Shown: positions 30,801 through 42,150 of the stretch, piece after piece | Layout of the letters: each line of letters opens with the position of its first letter | How positions within the stretch are numbered: the stretch's first letter is position 1 | Source of the DNA: Effrenium voratum | Taxonomy: Eukaryota > Sar > Dinophyceae > Suessiales > Symbiodiniaceae | Reading direction: 5' to 3' | DNA: 64,000 nucleotides | Assembly (NCBI GenBank): GCA_963377175.1 | Contig: CAUJNA010000462.1 | Span: 1-64,000 of the forward strand | Notes under the pieces: model-generated | The model's input: the letters and a program-made list of their open reading frames with translations, nothing else | Databases searched by the model: none | What the model was told of the DNA's origin: nothing | Translations under genes and position numbers: made by a program

Positions 30801-31463
30801 TGCAGCCCCGAGATGGAGGCGTCTCGGCTCGCGAGCTCGGAGCAGCGCCGCGGCGGTGACGGCCCCCAGGAGAGCGTTGGCCACCTTGGTCGGCGTGATC
30901 CTCGCCGCTATGTCTAGGGAGTGCTGGTCCACCACCGTCTTGAGGCCGTAGTTGGCGGCCACCGTGGCCAGCGTGGCGTTGTTGGCCGAGGCGATGGAAC
31001 CGTTCATGGCCGCCGTGGTGCTGTAGTTGGACAGCTTCAGGCCCACGCCGTCCGGGGTGCTCTTAGTGGCCACCACGCCCTCCAGCACGTCGAAGGCCGA
31101 CTGGTCTGCCTTGTTGGAGAGGCCCGTGGTCAGCGAGCTCTGCAGCGCGGCGATGCCGCTTCCGTGCGCGGCCACCTGCCCGTCCGTGGTGGCCAGGGCC
31201 GCCGCCGTGGCCAGGGGCGCAATTGCCGGCGCCAGCGCGCTGCTGTCCAGCTTTGAGGCCAGCTCGGCGGTGACTCGGTCGTCCAGAGACTGGATGGCAG
31301 CAGCGTTGTTGCCGGAGGCTGCCGTGTTCACCGCCAGGTCAGTTACTTGAGCGTAGGGCGTCAGAGCGAGGGCCAGCTGCCCTGCTGTGACATGCGTACC
31401 GTCAGTTACCTCTCCATTGTCCAGGACCTCCGGGATGTTGCCCGTGACTGGTCCTTCAAACAT
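27860..31463 (-). pseudogene. PLV-B receptor-binding fibre / adhesin, frameshifted
   Basis: The gene starts at ATG 31463 (MFEGPVTGNIPEVLDNGEVT) and would encode about 1,200 residues. The first part is Ala/Leu-rich with coiled-coil features. Next come phage-tail-fibre-like repeats of the type LLAYYTSSQVDTLLDDYRTG (about 29,850-30,200), each near 35 residues. Two or three tandem globular modules follow, each with W-S-T-A, F-x-VPP and AKLHFGA (about 28,800-29,550), then a Thr/Ser/Gly-rich beta-helix-like stretch (28,260-28,620). Frame changes occur near 30,850, 29,560, 28,640 and 28,105. The architecture is that of a trimeric attachment fibre protruding from the capsid. A diverged partial copy is in E2 (44740-45820). 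Confidence 0.7.
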
Positions 31464-31663
31464 GTTTTCTTAGGAGTAGGTGTTACACGAATTCGTAACG
31501 CAGGGGTGTTGTACTTTCACAACACGCCCTACCTGTACGCGAAGTGGGTGAGATGTGGAATGACGCAGTGTCCTATGGCGTCGGACACTGGGCATGAAGC
31601 GAGGTCCTTCATGACGAGACCGGCGAAGGACACTTGTCTCAGCGGCTATGACGCGGGACATTC

Positions 31664-31735
31664 ATGAGCCAACCTTGCCCATTCATGAACCAACCTTGCC
31701 CATTCATGAACCAACCTTGCCCATTCATGAGCCAT
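31664..31735 (+). repeat. 21-bp tandem repeat upstream of the fibre gene
   Basis: CATTCATGA(A/G)CCAACCTTGCC is repeated about three and a half times. It lies between the fibre start and the X inverted arm. No frame is credible. Confidence 0.85.
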
Positions 31736-31779
31736 TGATGAATCACCCGGTTCCATTATTGACTCTTAGGGTGATCAGG

Positions 31780-31849
31780 GGCGGACCCGGGAGGAATCGA
31801 GCCCGAGACCTTTTTAGGAACGGCTTTGAGACAAGCGTATGACTACTGG
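31780..31849 (-). repeat. 18S rRNA 5' fragment fused to tRNA 3'-half-like sequence
   Basis: On the minus strand, 31849-31824 reads CCAGTAGTCATACGCTTGTC then TCAAAG, which is bases from the universal start of eukaryotic 18S rRNA with one change. It runs straight into a sequence with a B-box-like GGCTCGATTCC. The same fusion is at 47773-47850. Confidence 0.75.
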
Positions 31850-32017
31850 TCACAGAACCGACTAGGATCCCAACCCAAAAGACCAAGGTTTGTTCCAAAC
31901 CCTCGCGGTGGAGAGGGAGGGGCGCACGACGAGGGCAGTGCACCCGTTCATGGGCCAAACACGTTTTGGGACGTCACGAGGTAGGACATTAGGAGAGGCA
32001 GCCACGAGGGAAAGCCC

Positions 32018-32083
32018 ATGGTGACATGGCTTAGGCGTTGGTCTCCGGAGCGACGTTTCGGAGGTTCGATTCCTCCCCGGTAC
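32018..32083 (+). tRNA. tRNA-like sequence (SINE head or tRNA pseudogene)
   Basis: GGTGACATGGCTTAGGCGTTGG resembles an A box, and GGAGGTTCGATTCCTCC forms a perfect T-arm with B box. The acceptor arms pair poorly and the total is only 66 bases, so this is not a normal tRNA gene. An identical sequence lies inverted at 47451-47515. Confidence 0.45.
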
Positions 32084-32580
32084 CTCGGCGGGCTGACGTG
32101 TTAGAGACCGGTGACATCAGCGGTGACTTGTTCAGCGGGCTGCCGCGTCATGTGGGAGAACCTCGGCGGGCTGTCGGGCTCCGAGCCTGGTCCTCGCTGC
32201 GGACTCTGTGGTGTGCCTCGGCAGGCTGACGTGTTAGAGACCGGTGACTTCGGCGGTGACAAGCTCAGCGGGCTGGAATTCGCAGGCTTTTCGGGGTAGA
32301 AAACGGATTTCGGAGCACTGCAAACACCTGGAGCCGGTTTTCGGCGGAAAACGAGCGAATTTGGAGGCCCGGGCAGCACATTTGACGCAGGACACGAAAA
32401 ACGCACTTTTCGGAGTTCGCCGTTTTCAGCGCTTTTTGCTACAAAAACGGAGCGGTGACGAAGCGGTGACATCGCTGGTGACAAAGGATTTTTGGCCGAA
32501 ATTTGGCTGTTTTGGAGCGTTTTTTGGCCAAAAAACGAAAATTAATTGGGTAGTATAAGCCTTCTTTCCTTACTACTCCC

Positions 32581-33920
32581 AGCAGCAGGAACTTCACGTC
32601 GGCGTTCAGCCCCACACAGGCCAGGTCCGCCCAGAGCGCCATGTCCAGCTGCGTGATCTCCTCCACCACCAGCCAGTCTAGCTTTTGCGCGCTGCCGCCG
32701 CGCACGTACCGGTGCGCCGCCTCGCCCTGCTCTCGCAGCCTCGCCGCAATCGTCCGGGCCAGGTACGTCTTTCCGGTGCCCGGCAGGCCCGTGAGCAGCA
32801 GGTTGCCTGCAGGCAGTGGTTGACAGGGTCGTCCACCCCGTTCCACCTCCGTTGTTTGGGCGCTCCGCCTCCATGCGCGGCGCCCTGCTGCTGCCCAGCA
32901 ACGGCTTCGTCTCTTCTACGCGGCAGACCGGCGTGCCGTCCGGGGGCGCAGCGCCTCTTGCGCCAGCAGGCAGTCCGTCTTCACCGCCAGGTAGCGCGGC
33001 GGCGCGTCCAGGATGCGCCGGGCCTGGCCACCATGCAGTGCTCAAAGCCGAGGACCGCGTCATGGATCGGGCGGTAGGTGGCGTTGCTCAGCAGCCTCTG
33101 GCGTAGACGAAGTCCCACACCATGCCCCCCTCGTAGGCGAAGGCCTGAGAGAAGTCCGCGCCCGCACCGTCCAGCTCGCTGCTGCTGCTGCGCACGCTGT
33201 AGACCCCTCCGTGCTGCGCGCCCACAGGCCTATCATCGCGTTCGCGCTGAGCTTGGCCATGTGCTCCTCGCCCTCGGGCCAGGCGGCGTCCAGCGCGCGC
33301 CGCAGCGTCGCCGCGTCCACGTGGCTCCGCGCGGAGATGCCCAACGCAACGGACTGGCCAACGCCCCCTTCCCCTGCCTATCCTGTGCCCGGCGGACGGC
33401 GTTGAGCCTGGACGGCGTGCTGCCGGACCGGGCTTTGTGGAGGGCTGCTGCGACGCGAGGCAGTCCTGCCTCAATCTGTTGCCGTACGTGGGGCCCGGCT
33501 GGTACCCGAAGGTTTCGCTGGCCGCGATGCTGGACCTGGGCGTCTAGCTTGGGGCTCCGGGCGTACTCCATGACTCCGGGGGCCACGCGGCTCTCCAGGC
33601 TGGGCTGCGCGCTCTCCCGCAGAGTCGCCGCACAGCGCTGCAGGGTCTGCGCGCTGCCCGCAAAGGCCTCCTCACCGGCACCACGTGTCAGCTCGGCGCC
33701 GGCCGTCAGCCCGCAGCGCGTCTCGCGCCGGGCACTTCCCGTTTGGCCTGCAGCTTCAGGAAGATCTTGTGCGCCAGCCCGGCCAGGCGGGCCTCGGTAC
33801 TCCTGTCCCAGCGCCTTGCACCCCTCCGCAGACCTCGTGCTCCTCCGGCAGCTCTCGGATCCTTGTGCCCCGCTCACGCCTCGCCCGCAGTACTGGCCGG
33901 CTGCTGATGGCCACCTTGGG
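32581..33920 (-). pseudogene. PLV-C replicase, central part (palm and helicase start)
   Basis: Minus-strand frames, shifting several times, give RIRELPEEHEV near 33,850, then WPEGEEHMAKLSANAMIGLW (palm motif B, 33,260), LLLTGLPGTGKTYLART (Walker A, 32,780) and KLDWLVVEEITQLDMALWAD (motif II). It is a divergent relative of the E1 replicase, and it stops at KFLLLG, in helicase motif III, where the X arm begins. The upstream part of the same gene is at 46266-46930, on the far side of E2. The CCTTGGG at 33914-33920 is the E2 target duplication. Confidence 0.75.
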
Positions 33921-34375
33921 CTCTCTCTGTTATTTGTGAAATCTAAAACCGCTCACAGCGCATCTTCAGAGGTTATCGTTCAGCAAATGTGGATTCTGCG
34001 AAAATTTGGTGGTTTTGCGCGGTGCGGCCACAGCCCTTCTGCTTGCACTTCTGCAAGGGTTTTCAGCTTGCTTCAATATGCAGGCAAAACGGGTCCTAGT
34101 CGCATTCTGTGCGTCTCGGAAGTTTGAGTTGCCCGGGCTTAAAGTGCTGTTTCTGGCCTTGTAAGTGCGTTTCTGTTGCGGAGCTTTGTGGCTCGAAAAG
34201 CATGATAAGTGCTTTCTAAGCGCAACGGAAACTCAGAGCAGAAGGGTGGAATTCTCTTGGCCTCATTTGCTGCATGTGAGCCTTGGGTTGCGTCTCCGTC
34301 AATCCTGCGCCGGCAACAGGATTGCATTGCTGTGCTGGGTTAGGGCAGCCGCAGATAGGCCAGCGCGTTTACTTC
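33921..34375 (+). repeat. E2 left terminal inverted repeat
   Basis: About 450 bases nearly identical to the first part of E1. The CAATCCT/AGGATTG hairpin here (34300-34324) has a slightly longer loop. Confidence 0.9.
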
Positions 34376-34415
34376 AGCTGCCGGCTTCCGGAACTTGCGT
34401 AACGCAAAAGGACGA

Positions 34416-35016
34416 ATGGGGAAGATCAAGCTTTTCCCCACGCCTAAGTACACCAGCAAGCAAGCCTCGGACCCCGTGGTGCCCCTGGTGCCATGCACGG
34501 GCATCTTCCTTGGGCCCAGCAAGTCGGGCAAAACTGTGGCGCTCATCAGTCTCATCCTGGAGCAGTACAAGGGCGTGTTTGAGCGGATCTACGTTTTCAG
34601 CCCAAGCGTCAACATCGATGATGGCTGGATCCCCGTCAAGAAGTACATCGAGCAGGACCTGGGGTGAACACGGAGCGTGAGCAGGCTTACTGGGACGAGT
34701 GGGATGAGTCCGCCTTGCGGCGCATCATCCAGCAGCAGCGCAAGATCACGGAAGCGTCCAAGAAGTTGGAAATGAAGAAACTGTACCAGGTGCTTGTAGT
34801 CATCGACGACTTTGCTGACACGCCGCAGCTCCACAAGCCGCACGGCGCCCTTGACACGCTCTTCGTCCGAGGCCGTCACATGCAGATCAGCACCTGGGTG
34901 AGCTCCCAGAAGCTGAGGCTCATCAGCGCTGCCGTGCGGGTGACATGCAATTCCTCTGCTGCTGGAGGCTGCGCAACCAGCACGAGCTGGACGAGCTGAG
35001 CGCCCTGCTGCCGAAC
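34416..35016 (+). pseudogene. Packaging ATPase fragment in E2
   Basis: From ATG 34416 (MGKIKLFPTPKYTSKQASDP) the gene matches the E1 ATPase, but one G is missing from the run near 34,664, breaking the frame. A second frame carries on (Walker B VLVVIDDFAD intact) to about 34,999. After ELSALLPN the sequence becomes unrelated. The C-terminal third is gone. Confidence 0.85.
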
Positions 35017-35067
35017 CGTAAGTCCGCTAGGTCCCTGGGTGCCCCGGGGCCTCGCTGTTCTCTCGAG

Positions 35068-35582
35068 TTACGGGCGCGTTCGCTTACGTCTGACATCCAC
35101 GATAAAAAGTTTTAGAAAGGGCAAGACCTCCACCAGGCCGCATTGCTTGCCCATGATCCAGACCAGGCCTCGACGCGGGCCTGGCGCGCAGCCCGCCAGC
35201 CTCGGGCCTTTGGATCTTGCTGCGTCGGTGTCTCAGCGGACGTTCCGCGCGGACGTTCCGCCGTCCAGTTTGCACTTCAGGAAGGTCGCTCCCCGTCGGG
35301 ACTCCTTGAGGCAGCTCTGCCACCTGTCCTTCACATCGCCGTAGTCGCCCCAAATGCGGCTCGACCGCGAAGACAGCTCGTTAACGCACCTTTTTTCGAG
35401 TTCCTCCCAGGCCCAGGCGTCGGAATCCCTTTCCATCGCAAGGCAGGCGTTCTGCCTGGGTCCTTGGTCCTCGCCGAAGCTGCTGGGCTCCCGACGTGAG
35501 TCCACGCGGACTGCCAGACGATGGCGCCCTTGGGGCTCGTCTGCACCTCGCCCAGGGCGACGCTAGTGGCGATGGTAGTCAT
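35068..35582 (-). pseudogene. Third SSB-like copy, degraded
   Basis: ATG 35582 opens MTTIATSVALGEVQTSPKGA. Other frames give SFGEDQGPRQNACLAMERDS and DRWQSCLKESRRGATFLKCK, all matching the 12202-12747 gene. Frameshifts and short deletions separate them. The gene end matches the copy at 16387 with its RRKRAR tail. It adjoins block B, as the second copy adjoins block A. Confidence 0.75.
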
Positions 35583-37415
35583 CTTGACTTTTGCTTGCCG
35601 GTCCTTTTCCTAGAGGGCGGACAACAAAATGGTCCGACCAAAGGGACGGCCCTGGCTCAAGCGGCTCGAGGGCCGCCATTTCCGGAAAAAAACCCGTTTT
35701 GTCTGTTTTCCGTAAATTCAGTTTTGCATGGTTTTTAAGCGTGATTTTGCATGACAGGTTGCCGGTGTTGCGTTTTTCTCACGATTTTCACGTTGTCGGT
35801 CGTGTTTGGAAAGAGCTTCCCCAAACACGTGAGCCTTGTGAAGGCGAGATTCGGATCGGGGACACTCTGGGGTACGGGGCGGCAGGGAACCGCTCGCGGG
35901 TGCAAAGGCGTGGTTTCAGACTCGCAGTTTTTCTTGACCTCACGTGCCCTGTGCCCAGACTTCGACGTGCAGATCTTCTCGCAGCGCCGCGAGTTGCCTT
36001 TTTGTTACTTTTTGTTGGCCGCTTGCAGGTGGATCCAATTCGTGCTACTGGGGACTCTTTGGCTGGGCACCTGTGCGGATTGGTGTCAACTCGTTGAGCA
36101 GTGTTTCAGGTTTGGTCCTGGATTTTGAAGGTCGTGTTTTCGCGCTCCCCCGTGCCAGGCTTTGTTTTGACATCGAGGCATGCCCGGGCCTTCGCTGCTT
36201 CCGTTGTCATGGCCATCAATGCCAACTGATCTTTGAGGTTTGGGTCCCAACTCGCCAATCTGTCAGGCCCCCTGATCTTTGGCCTAGCGAGGCCCGGACA
36301 CCCCCCCCCGTCCCGTGCCAGGATTTGCGCGACTCGCGTTGCTTTTTTGTGTGCTTTTCCCAACCCCGTCAAGCCGCGCCGTCAGGCCCGTGTATCTTTG
36401 GAAATCGTGACCTCGTTGAGCCAGGCCCGCATTTTGTATTGTCTCTCCAACCTGGTGAACCCTTGACCTTGAGAGCGATTGCCCCAACCCCGTCAAATCG
36501 TACTGTCAGGTTTCTTTTGTAAGTCAGGCAGCGTGGTTTCCTCAAAATCGTATTTTTTTCCTGGCGCTCAGGCACTCCGAACTTTTGAGCTTGCGCCTCG
36601 AGCTCCACGTTCCGCCCGGGCCCTCGCCGCGTTCCATTGTCATGGCCAAGAGGTCCCGTGCAGGTTATTGTCATTTGATCTTTATCTTTGACCCAGTGAA
36701 GCCCTGACGGTCCGTCCCGAGGGTCCCTGCGATCCCTAGGGTCCCTGGGGTCCCTGGGGTCCCTGGGGTCCCTGGGGTCCCTGGGTCCCTCCTGGGCACG
36801 CGTGCGTCCGCTGCAGGTGCCATGAAACAACGTCCTTCCATCAAGACGTCTGGCCAGGGTCCCAAAGTGCATCCATCCTTGTCAACACACGGCGTTTTCA
36901 GGGATTTTAGGGACCCCAGAAACCTTACGGACCCTAGGGACCTTAGGGACCCTAAGGGATCTTAGGGACCCCAGGGACCTTAGGGACCCCAGCAACCCTG
37001 GGTCTTGGGGGCAAGAGATCCTGTGAAGTGTGAAGTCATCTCTCAAGCTTCGGTTGGTTGCAGCTTGCCAGGCAAGGGGACACAAAGACGCACGGAAGGG
37101 CAAAGCTTCTGTTGTTTTTCCATTCGAGCAACTTGCCATACATCTATTTATCTTCGTGTACTCATATCTATTTATTTTCATACATTTATATCTTCATATC
37201 TCTACGTATTTGTATCTCTTTATGAATTTTCATATTTATATCTTTGTATTTCTACAAATTCATATCTTTATATCTTTGTATCTTTATACCTTTCTCTTTA
37301 TATCTTTATATCTTTATGTCTTTGTGCCTTTGTGTTGGTATGTCTCTACATGGTGTTTTCTACATCCGTGTTTGTAGTTGGGAGATTATGTTGTGGTGTT
37401 GTGGCCCATTTGCAA

Positions 37416-37420
<5 letters not shown>

Positions 37421-37496
<76 letters not shown>
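37421..37496. repeat. GT microsatellite
   Basis: About 38 uninterrupted GT units after a GTGTGCGT start; block A has only about nine at the equivalent place. Confidence 0.95.
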
Positions 37497-37497
<1 letters not shown>

Positions 37498-38880
37498 GGC
37501 TTCGGCATTTTGTGTTTTTGCATGACCCTATGATGCTGGAGAATGCCCAGGCTGAGTGGTACCCGGCGTGAAGTTCTTGCCAAGATCCCTTCAAGCCCCA
37601 AAATCCTTGGGGCCACCAAGGATCTCTTGAAGTCCCTGGGTCGCTGGGTCCCTGAAGTCCTCGGAGTCCCTAGGGTCCCTAGGGTAGGGTTTGCAGGGTT
37701 CCTAAGGTCCCTAAGGTCCCTAAGGTCCCTAAGGTCCCTAAGGTCCCCAAGGTCCCTGAACCCGCCGTGCGTTGACAGGGATGAGCGCACTCTGGGGCCT
37801 TGGCGAGACGTCTGATGCACACGTGTGCAGGGACCCCAGGGACTCTAGGGACCCTAGGGACCTTAGGGAGCTTAGGGACTCTAGGGAATGTAGGGACCCT
37901 AGGGACCCAGGGACCCCAGAGGCCCCAGTGATCCCAGGGACCAGGGACGCCAGAAACCCCCGCCCTTCAGGCCCTGGCGGCCCGGTGCCGATTTCGGCTG
38001 CTTGTTTTGCAGGCAGGCCAGTTTGGTATCTCGCTTGGACTTTGATGCAGCGGCAGGATGTGGGTCAGCCAGTCTGACGGATGGACGCTGCGAAGCCCTG
38101 CAAGGCTTGGCCCGACCGACCTTCAGGCCGCGAGTGAAAAGGAGGAGGAGCATCCAAACCCGTGCGTTGGTGTTGCCAAAGAAGCCAGTCAATCTTGTGT
38201 TTGCTCTGGAAACTTGGCTCGAGGGTACTCATCAACACTGACACAACAACAGCTCGCAATGGTTGCCCGAGGGGTCTAGTGCCAGTGCTTGAGGAATCGC
38301 AGGCCGCTCAAGCGCTTTTCGAATAGCCATGGCGATGATGCGGACCAGGACCAAAAGCCGAGGCTGGCAAGCGTGTGACGCTACCGTGCCCGCGGTAGGC
38401 AGCGGCCAGGTATGTGCCTCTGCCTTCTCGGGATTGCATTGGCGCTGCTCGTGCAGCCGAGCACGGCCTGGGTCTTGGGACACATTTTTTTCGAAGGTTT
38501 TCGGGTTTCAGGAGTCCCTTGTCGCCGCCGCCCAGGACTTTGCTCGAGGAGTTCCTGGGCTGAAGGAGCATGAAGTCCCTCCTTTGCATGTTCTTGTTTC
38601 GTGCTGAGTGCCAGGACAGCATATCGGCCCAGATCTCAGAGTTGCCCGCAGGCGCAAGCAGATTGCACTTTGGCTCTTTCAGGTGGCAAAACGGCACCCG
38701 TTGCATGCCGGAGTCGCTCGGCGCGCCGGGGCTGCGCAAGAGGACTCCTCCGACCCGAAGCCTGTTCGCATCTTTTGCCGGCTGCCGCCAGGACAACAGT
38801 GCCGAGGCCGGGGACACGCTCTTCTTCCATGAAGGATGCCAGCCATGTAAAAATCAGCAGTGTCCGCCTCCATGCGAAGT

Positions 38881-39273
38881 TCACAATGCTCTTGAAGTGT
38901 ATTGGCAGACCCTTACCTTTTGACCCCCGGCGGCGAGATAGCATAGTTGATCTTTGTGACTGTACAGGCAATTTGAGGCATTCGGGGAGCGAAAGGAGCT
39001 TTGAGTGTCAGTCCAGTGCAAGGGCATCGGCAAGGTGGCGTCTTTGACGGCTCCAGCAGCGCCAGCGGCAACCAGAGTGCTAGTAAACAAGCCGCGTAGG
39101 GTCGTGAACACGCGGACCAACATAACACGAAGCAGCAAGGACATGTTGGCACGCAAGAAGTCGTCCGCCGCCCAAGAGTGCTCATCAAATGCTTGAAGGC
39201 ACTGGGCAAACATTGCCGACGTATCCAGCGGTAGGATTGGCCTTGCAGGCCCGTGAAGTTCAGGAATGGCCAT
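38881..39273 (-). CDS. Possible hypothetical protein inside block B
   Basis: Counterpart of the 19841-20260 frame: it starts MAIPELHGPARPILPLDTSA and differs by a few residues (LVRVF for LVHVF, NASN for NAPN). The frame ends earlier because of a substitution. It may not be expressed. Confidence 0.22.
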   Translation of the reverse strand: MAIPELHGPARPILPLDTSAMFAQCLQAFDEHSWAADDFLRANMSLLLRVMLVRVFTTLRGLFTSTLVAAGAAGAVKDATLPMPLHWTDTQSSFRSPNASNCLYSHKDQLCYLAAGGQKVRVCQYTSRAL

Positions 39274-40673
39274 GGCTGTGATGAGGGCCAGGATAAAAAG
39301 CCAAGGCCCGCAAGCTGATATGCTGCGCTGTTTGTTGTGTGGTTTTGCAAGGTGCGTGCCTCAGCCTGGGAATGCGCTGGCGTTGCTCATTGCAGTGGCC
39401 GAGCACGGCCTGAGTCTTGGGAGCGTTGAGGGGTTGGCAGCTGACTCGTTCCGGCTTCAGGAGTCCCTGTCCGCCGCCCACGAGTTTTCGCGAGGAGTTC
39501 CCGGTCGGAAGGACCGTGAAGTCCCTCTTTGCGAATGTTCCTGCTTGTGCTGTGATGCGAGGACCGCAACGGCGCACCGGCCCAATCTTCAGACTTGTCC
39601 ACTAACGCAAGCAGATTGACCCTTTTCGCATCCTGCGAGCTTAGTGAGGCATCGAGCCAGCGCTGGTTGCATGCTGGAGTCGCCTTGCGTGCCAGGGCTG
39701 CACGAGAGGACCTTCGGACCCAAAGCTTGCAAGTTTGGACGATTGCAGTTGCGAGGACAACAATGCCGAGGCCTGGGGGACATGTGCATCAGAACGCTGG
39801 GCTTCTTGGCTGCCAGGACCGGCTCGATCTCGAGGAGGCGGCGGGCCTTCACCCGTTGCATGCCGGAGTCGCGCGGCGCGCCGGGGCTGCGCAAGAGGAC
39901 TCCTCCGACCCGAAGCCTGTTCGCATCGTTTGCCGGTTGCCGCCAGGACAACAGTGGCCAGGCCTGGGGGAGACGTGCATCGGGCTTGAACGTTGGGCTT
40001 GTTGGTTGTCAGGACCGGCGCGATCTCGAGGAGGTGGCGGACCTTCAGAGAAAGCGACGTCCCAGCTTGGCCTCGCTCAGGTGGTCGCAGAAGCCGACAG
40101 GGTGCTGGAGGACAACGGCACGGTGAAAGAGACCAAAGCCGTCTTGCGCCGCTGGAGCAGCACGTGGGTCGGGGTTTTCAAGAGCGGTGAAAGTGTTGAG
40201 CTCAGGAAAAGCGCAGAAGATATATCCAGGGAAGTGGACCCTTTCAGGGAAGAAAGACGAGTTGCAACAAAAACTGCGCGAGTTTGTGGAGGAGGCAGGA
40301 CTGCGTGCTTTGTCTGAGATTCGCAAGCGGTTTTCGTGCGACGCAGGCCAAAGCAACCAAAAAGGGCTTGGAAGAGGCCGTCGGTTCGTGCGCACAGCTG
40401 GGGTGTGTGAGTCGAGTTGGTGCAATTGGTCCGCCAGGATTCCCACAGGGCACAGGTCCAGATCTCGGCGTTGATGTGATTTTTTTGCCTAAATTTCAGC
40501 TCTTGAGGTGACAAGCTGGCACCCTGGGCGTGGCGGAGTTGCTTCGCGCGCCAGCCCGCAGCAGGACGCTCCAATCAGCAGTTGTAAATTTGGCCGGTTG
40601 CAATCGTGCCAGGACAGTGGTGCGGAGGCCGGGGGCTCGCATGCGCCAGGCTTGGTTGTTGGTGAGTGCTGGC

Positions 40674-41191
40674 AGGACTGGCTCGCCAAGAGCCGCGAGG
40701 AGGTGGAGGGCTTCAGCATAGCCCAAGTGTCGGACTGGGTCAGAGCCGTACTGCTGGCTGCTGGGTTTGAAGCAGACGACATCACCGAAGTCACCCCCAT
40801 TCTGCTGAAGCAGAAGGTGATCGGAGCGTCCCTGCTGGAGCTGACACTGGACGAGCAGATTGCAGCTGGAATCCCACTGGGCCCTGCAAAACTGCTGACC
40901 AAGAAGATCCAGTTGTTGCAGGAGCCCCAGGCACGGCTGGAAAATCGTTTGCTCTTGACTTTGTTCGAGACATTGGTCGTTGCGTGCGGTTTTGAGGAAT
41001 TCCCCCCGCGGCCCGCAAATGCTTTCAATGGGGCTGCCCTGATCAACATCCGAATGAGGAAATCCCAAGATAGCATTTTTGCAGATTGCGGCGGTTCGTG
41101 TCGTTGGCAGGCTCGGTATGGAGCCCCCATGAACGGATGGTTGCCTTTCCTTGTTGGAGGTCGGTCATTCCTGCTGGTCGACATTGATTGA
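40674..41191 (+). CDS. SAM-domain segment upstream of CR gene B
   Basis: The frame CWQDWLAKSREEVEGF is followed by SIAQVSDWVRAVLLAAGF, then IGASLLELTLDEQIAAGIPL and a GPAKLLTKKIQLL helix. This is a good match to a sterile alpha motif: W in helix 1, G-x-x-LL-x-L-T in the middle, GI-x-x-G-x before the last helix, spanning about 40,700-40,925. SAM domains mediate protein-protein contacts and are found as N-terminal header modules on effector-like NTPases. It lies 1.2 kb before the CR gene B frame with no stop-free path, so an intron must join them if they are one gene. The frame after 41,070 is probably intronic. Confidence 0.6.
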
Positions 41192-42150
41192 GACGTGCCG
41201 TTGATCGTTGTGAGTGATTTTGCGCTTGCCCCCAGCCTGCTTTTGAAAGAGCAAGACCTGCCCGTCTGCCGGGGAGAGGGAGGGCAAACTCTGACGTCTT
41301 TGCACCCATTGGGGTCCTTGCTGCTGCAGGCACAAGTGCATTCTATGAATGTTCTCTTTGATCTCCCTGGCGGTGTTCTTGCCCATGTTTTGCCCGTGTT
41401 GCTGCCATTCCATCCCGTTCTGTTGTTCATTTTTCTCCGTACCTGTTCATATCTGCCTGATTTGGTGTGAGTGTTTAGCGCAAAACTATCAAACAGTCGA
41501 GGGGGAACCCGCAAATATTGAAGAGCCTGCTGTTCCAGTCGCCTGCCTTTTGAAGAGCAAGACCTACCCTTCTGCCATGGTCGTTGCTGCTGCAGACACA
41601 ATGCAATCCGAAGGTTAAATTTTGTTCCGACAGCACGAGCATGGAGGAGATTGCTAAAGTGTGCACAATGTATTTCTGCTGCCGGGTGACGTTGAGACGT
41701 GCCGTTTGACGTTTTGTGTGGTTTTGATTTCCCCGCGGAAATGCTTTCAGTGGGGCTGCCCTGATCACATCCACAGAACCTCAACATATTTGACGCCACT
41801 CTCCCCCCTCATCAACCTTGTCGGGGTTCCTGGGAACTCAGTGGTTTTGCTCAGCGTGGAGCCCCACAAAAGGATTGTTGAGCTGAACCACGCATCTCCC
41901 GCTTTGCTTTCATGGGCAGTGTTCCTGCTGGAAATTTGGTTTTGTTTCGGTTTTGGTACCCTTGTGTTACTTGTGTTCCTTGCTTTCCTAGTGCTCGGCT
42001 TTCGCACTAAGTACCCATGCTTCTTTGTGATCTGTTGTGAATGGTTAGCGTTTTGCAAGAAACATGAGCCAGTGGGAAGGAACCTGCTAGCAATCGATTT
42101 TCTCACCAATTGCCGATGCGTGTTTGGTTTGTTGTGATTGTTTGTCCTTC
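41192..42150. other. Probable intron or spacer with internal degenerate duplications
   Basis: Several short segments occur twice in inconsistent order: AATGCTTTCA(A/G)TGGGGCTGCC at about 41017 and 41741, GAGACGTGCCGTTTGA-like at 41191 and 41694, AGAGCAAGACCT at 41249 and 41557, and TTGCTGCTGCAGNCACAA at 41320 and 41584. No gene is seen. Confidence 0.4.

Larger units (their letters stand above)
31763..32580 (+). repeat. X left inverted arm, 818 bp
   Basis: The segment from CTCTTAGGGTGATCAGGGG to CCTTACTACTCCC matches the complement of 46931-47875 over most of its length, with some differing internal pieces. It contains an 18S-tRNA chimera, a tRNA-like sequence, GGTGACNTCNGCGGTGAC words and CGGCGGGCTGACGTGTTAGA repeats. 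Its inner end cuts the PLV-C helicase in the middle of motif III. Confidence 0.8.
35570..40640 (+). repeat. Block B: second copy of the 5-kb direct repeat
   Basis: Matches block A (16490-21460) in order and orientation. The clearest difference is a GT microsatellite: 18474-18491 in block A, expanded to about 38 repeats at 37421-37496 here. The CGGAACCCCT minisatellite of block A is mostly deleted here. An extra internal piece near 39,850-39,960 repeats the GCATGCCGGAGTCGCGCGGC segment. Confidence 0.85.

Noticed and set aside
32018..32083. A functional tRNA gene
   Set aside because: The acceptor stem pairs poorly and the molecule is too short; it is repeated within the X arms.
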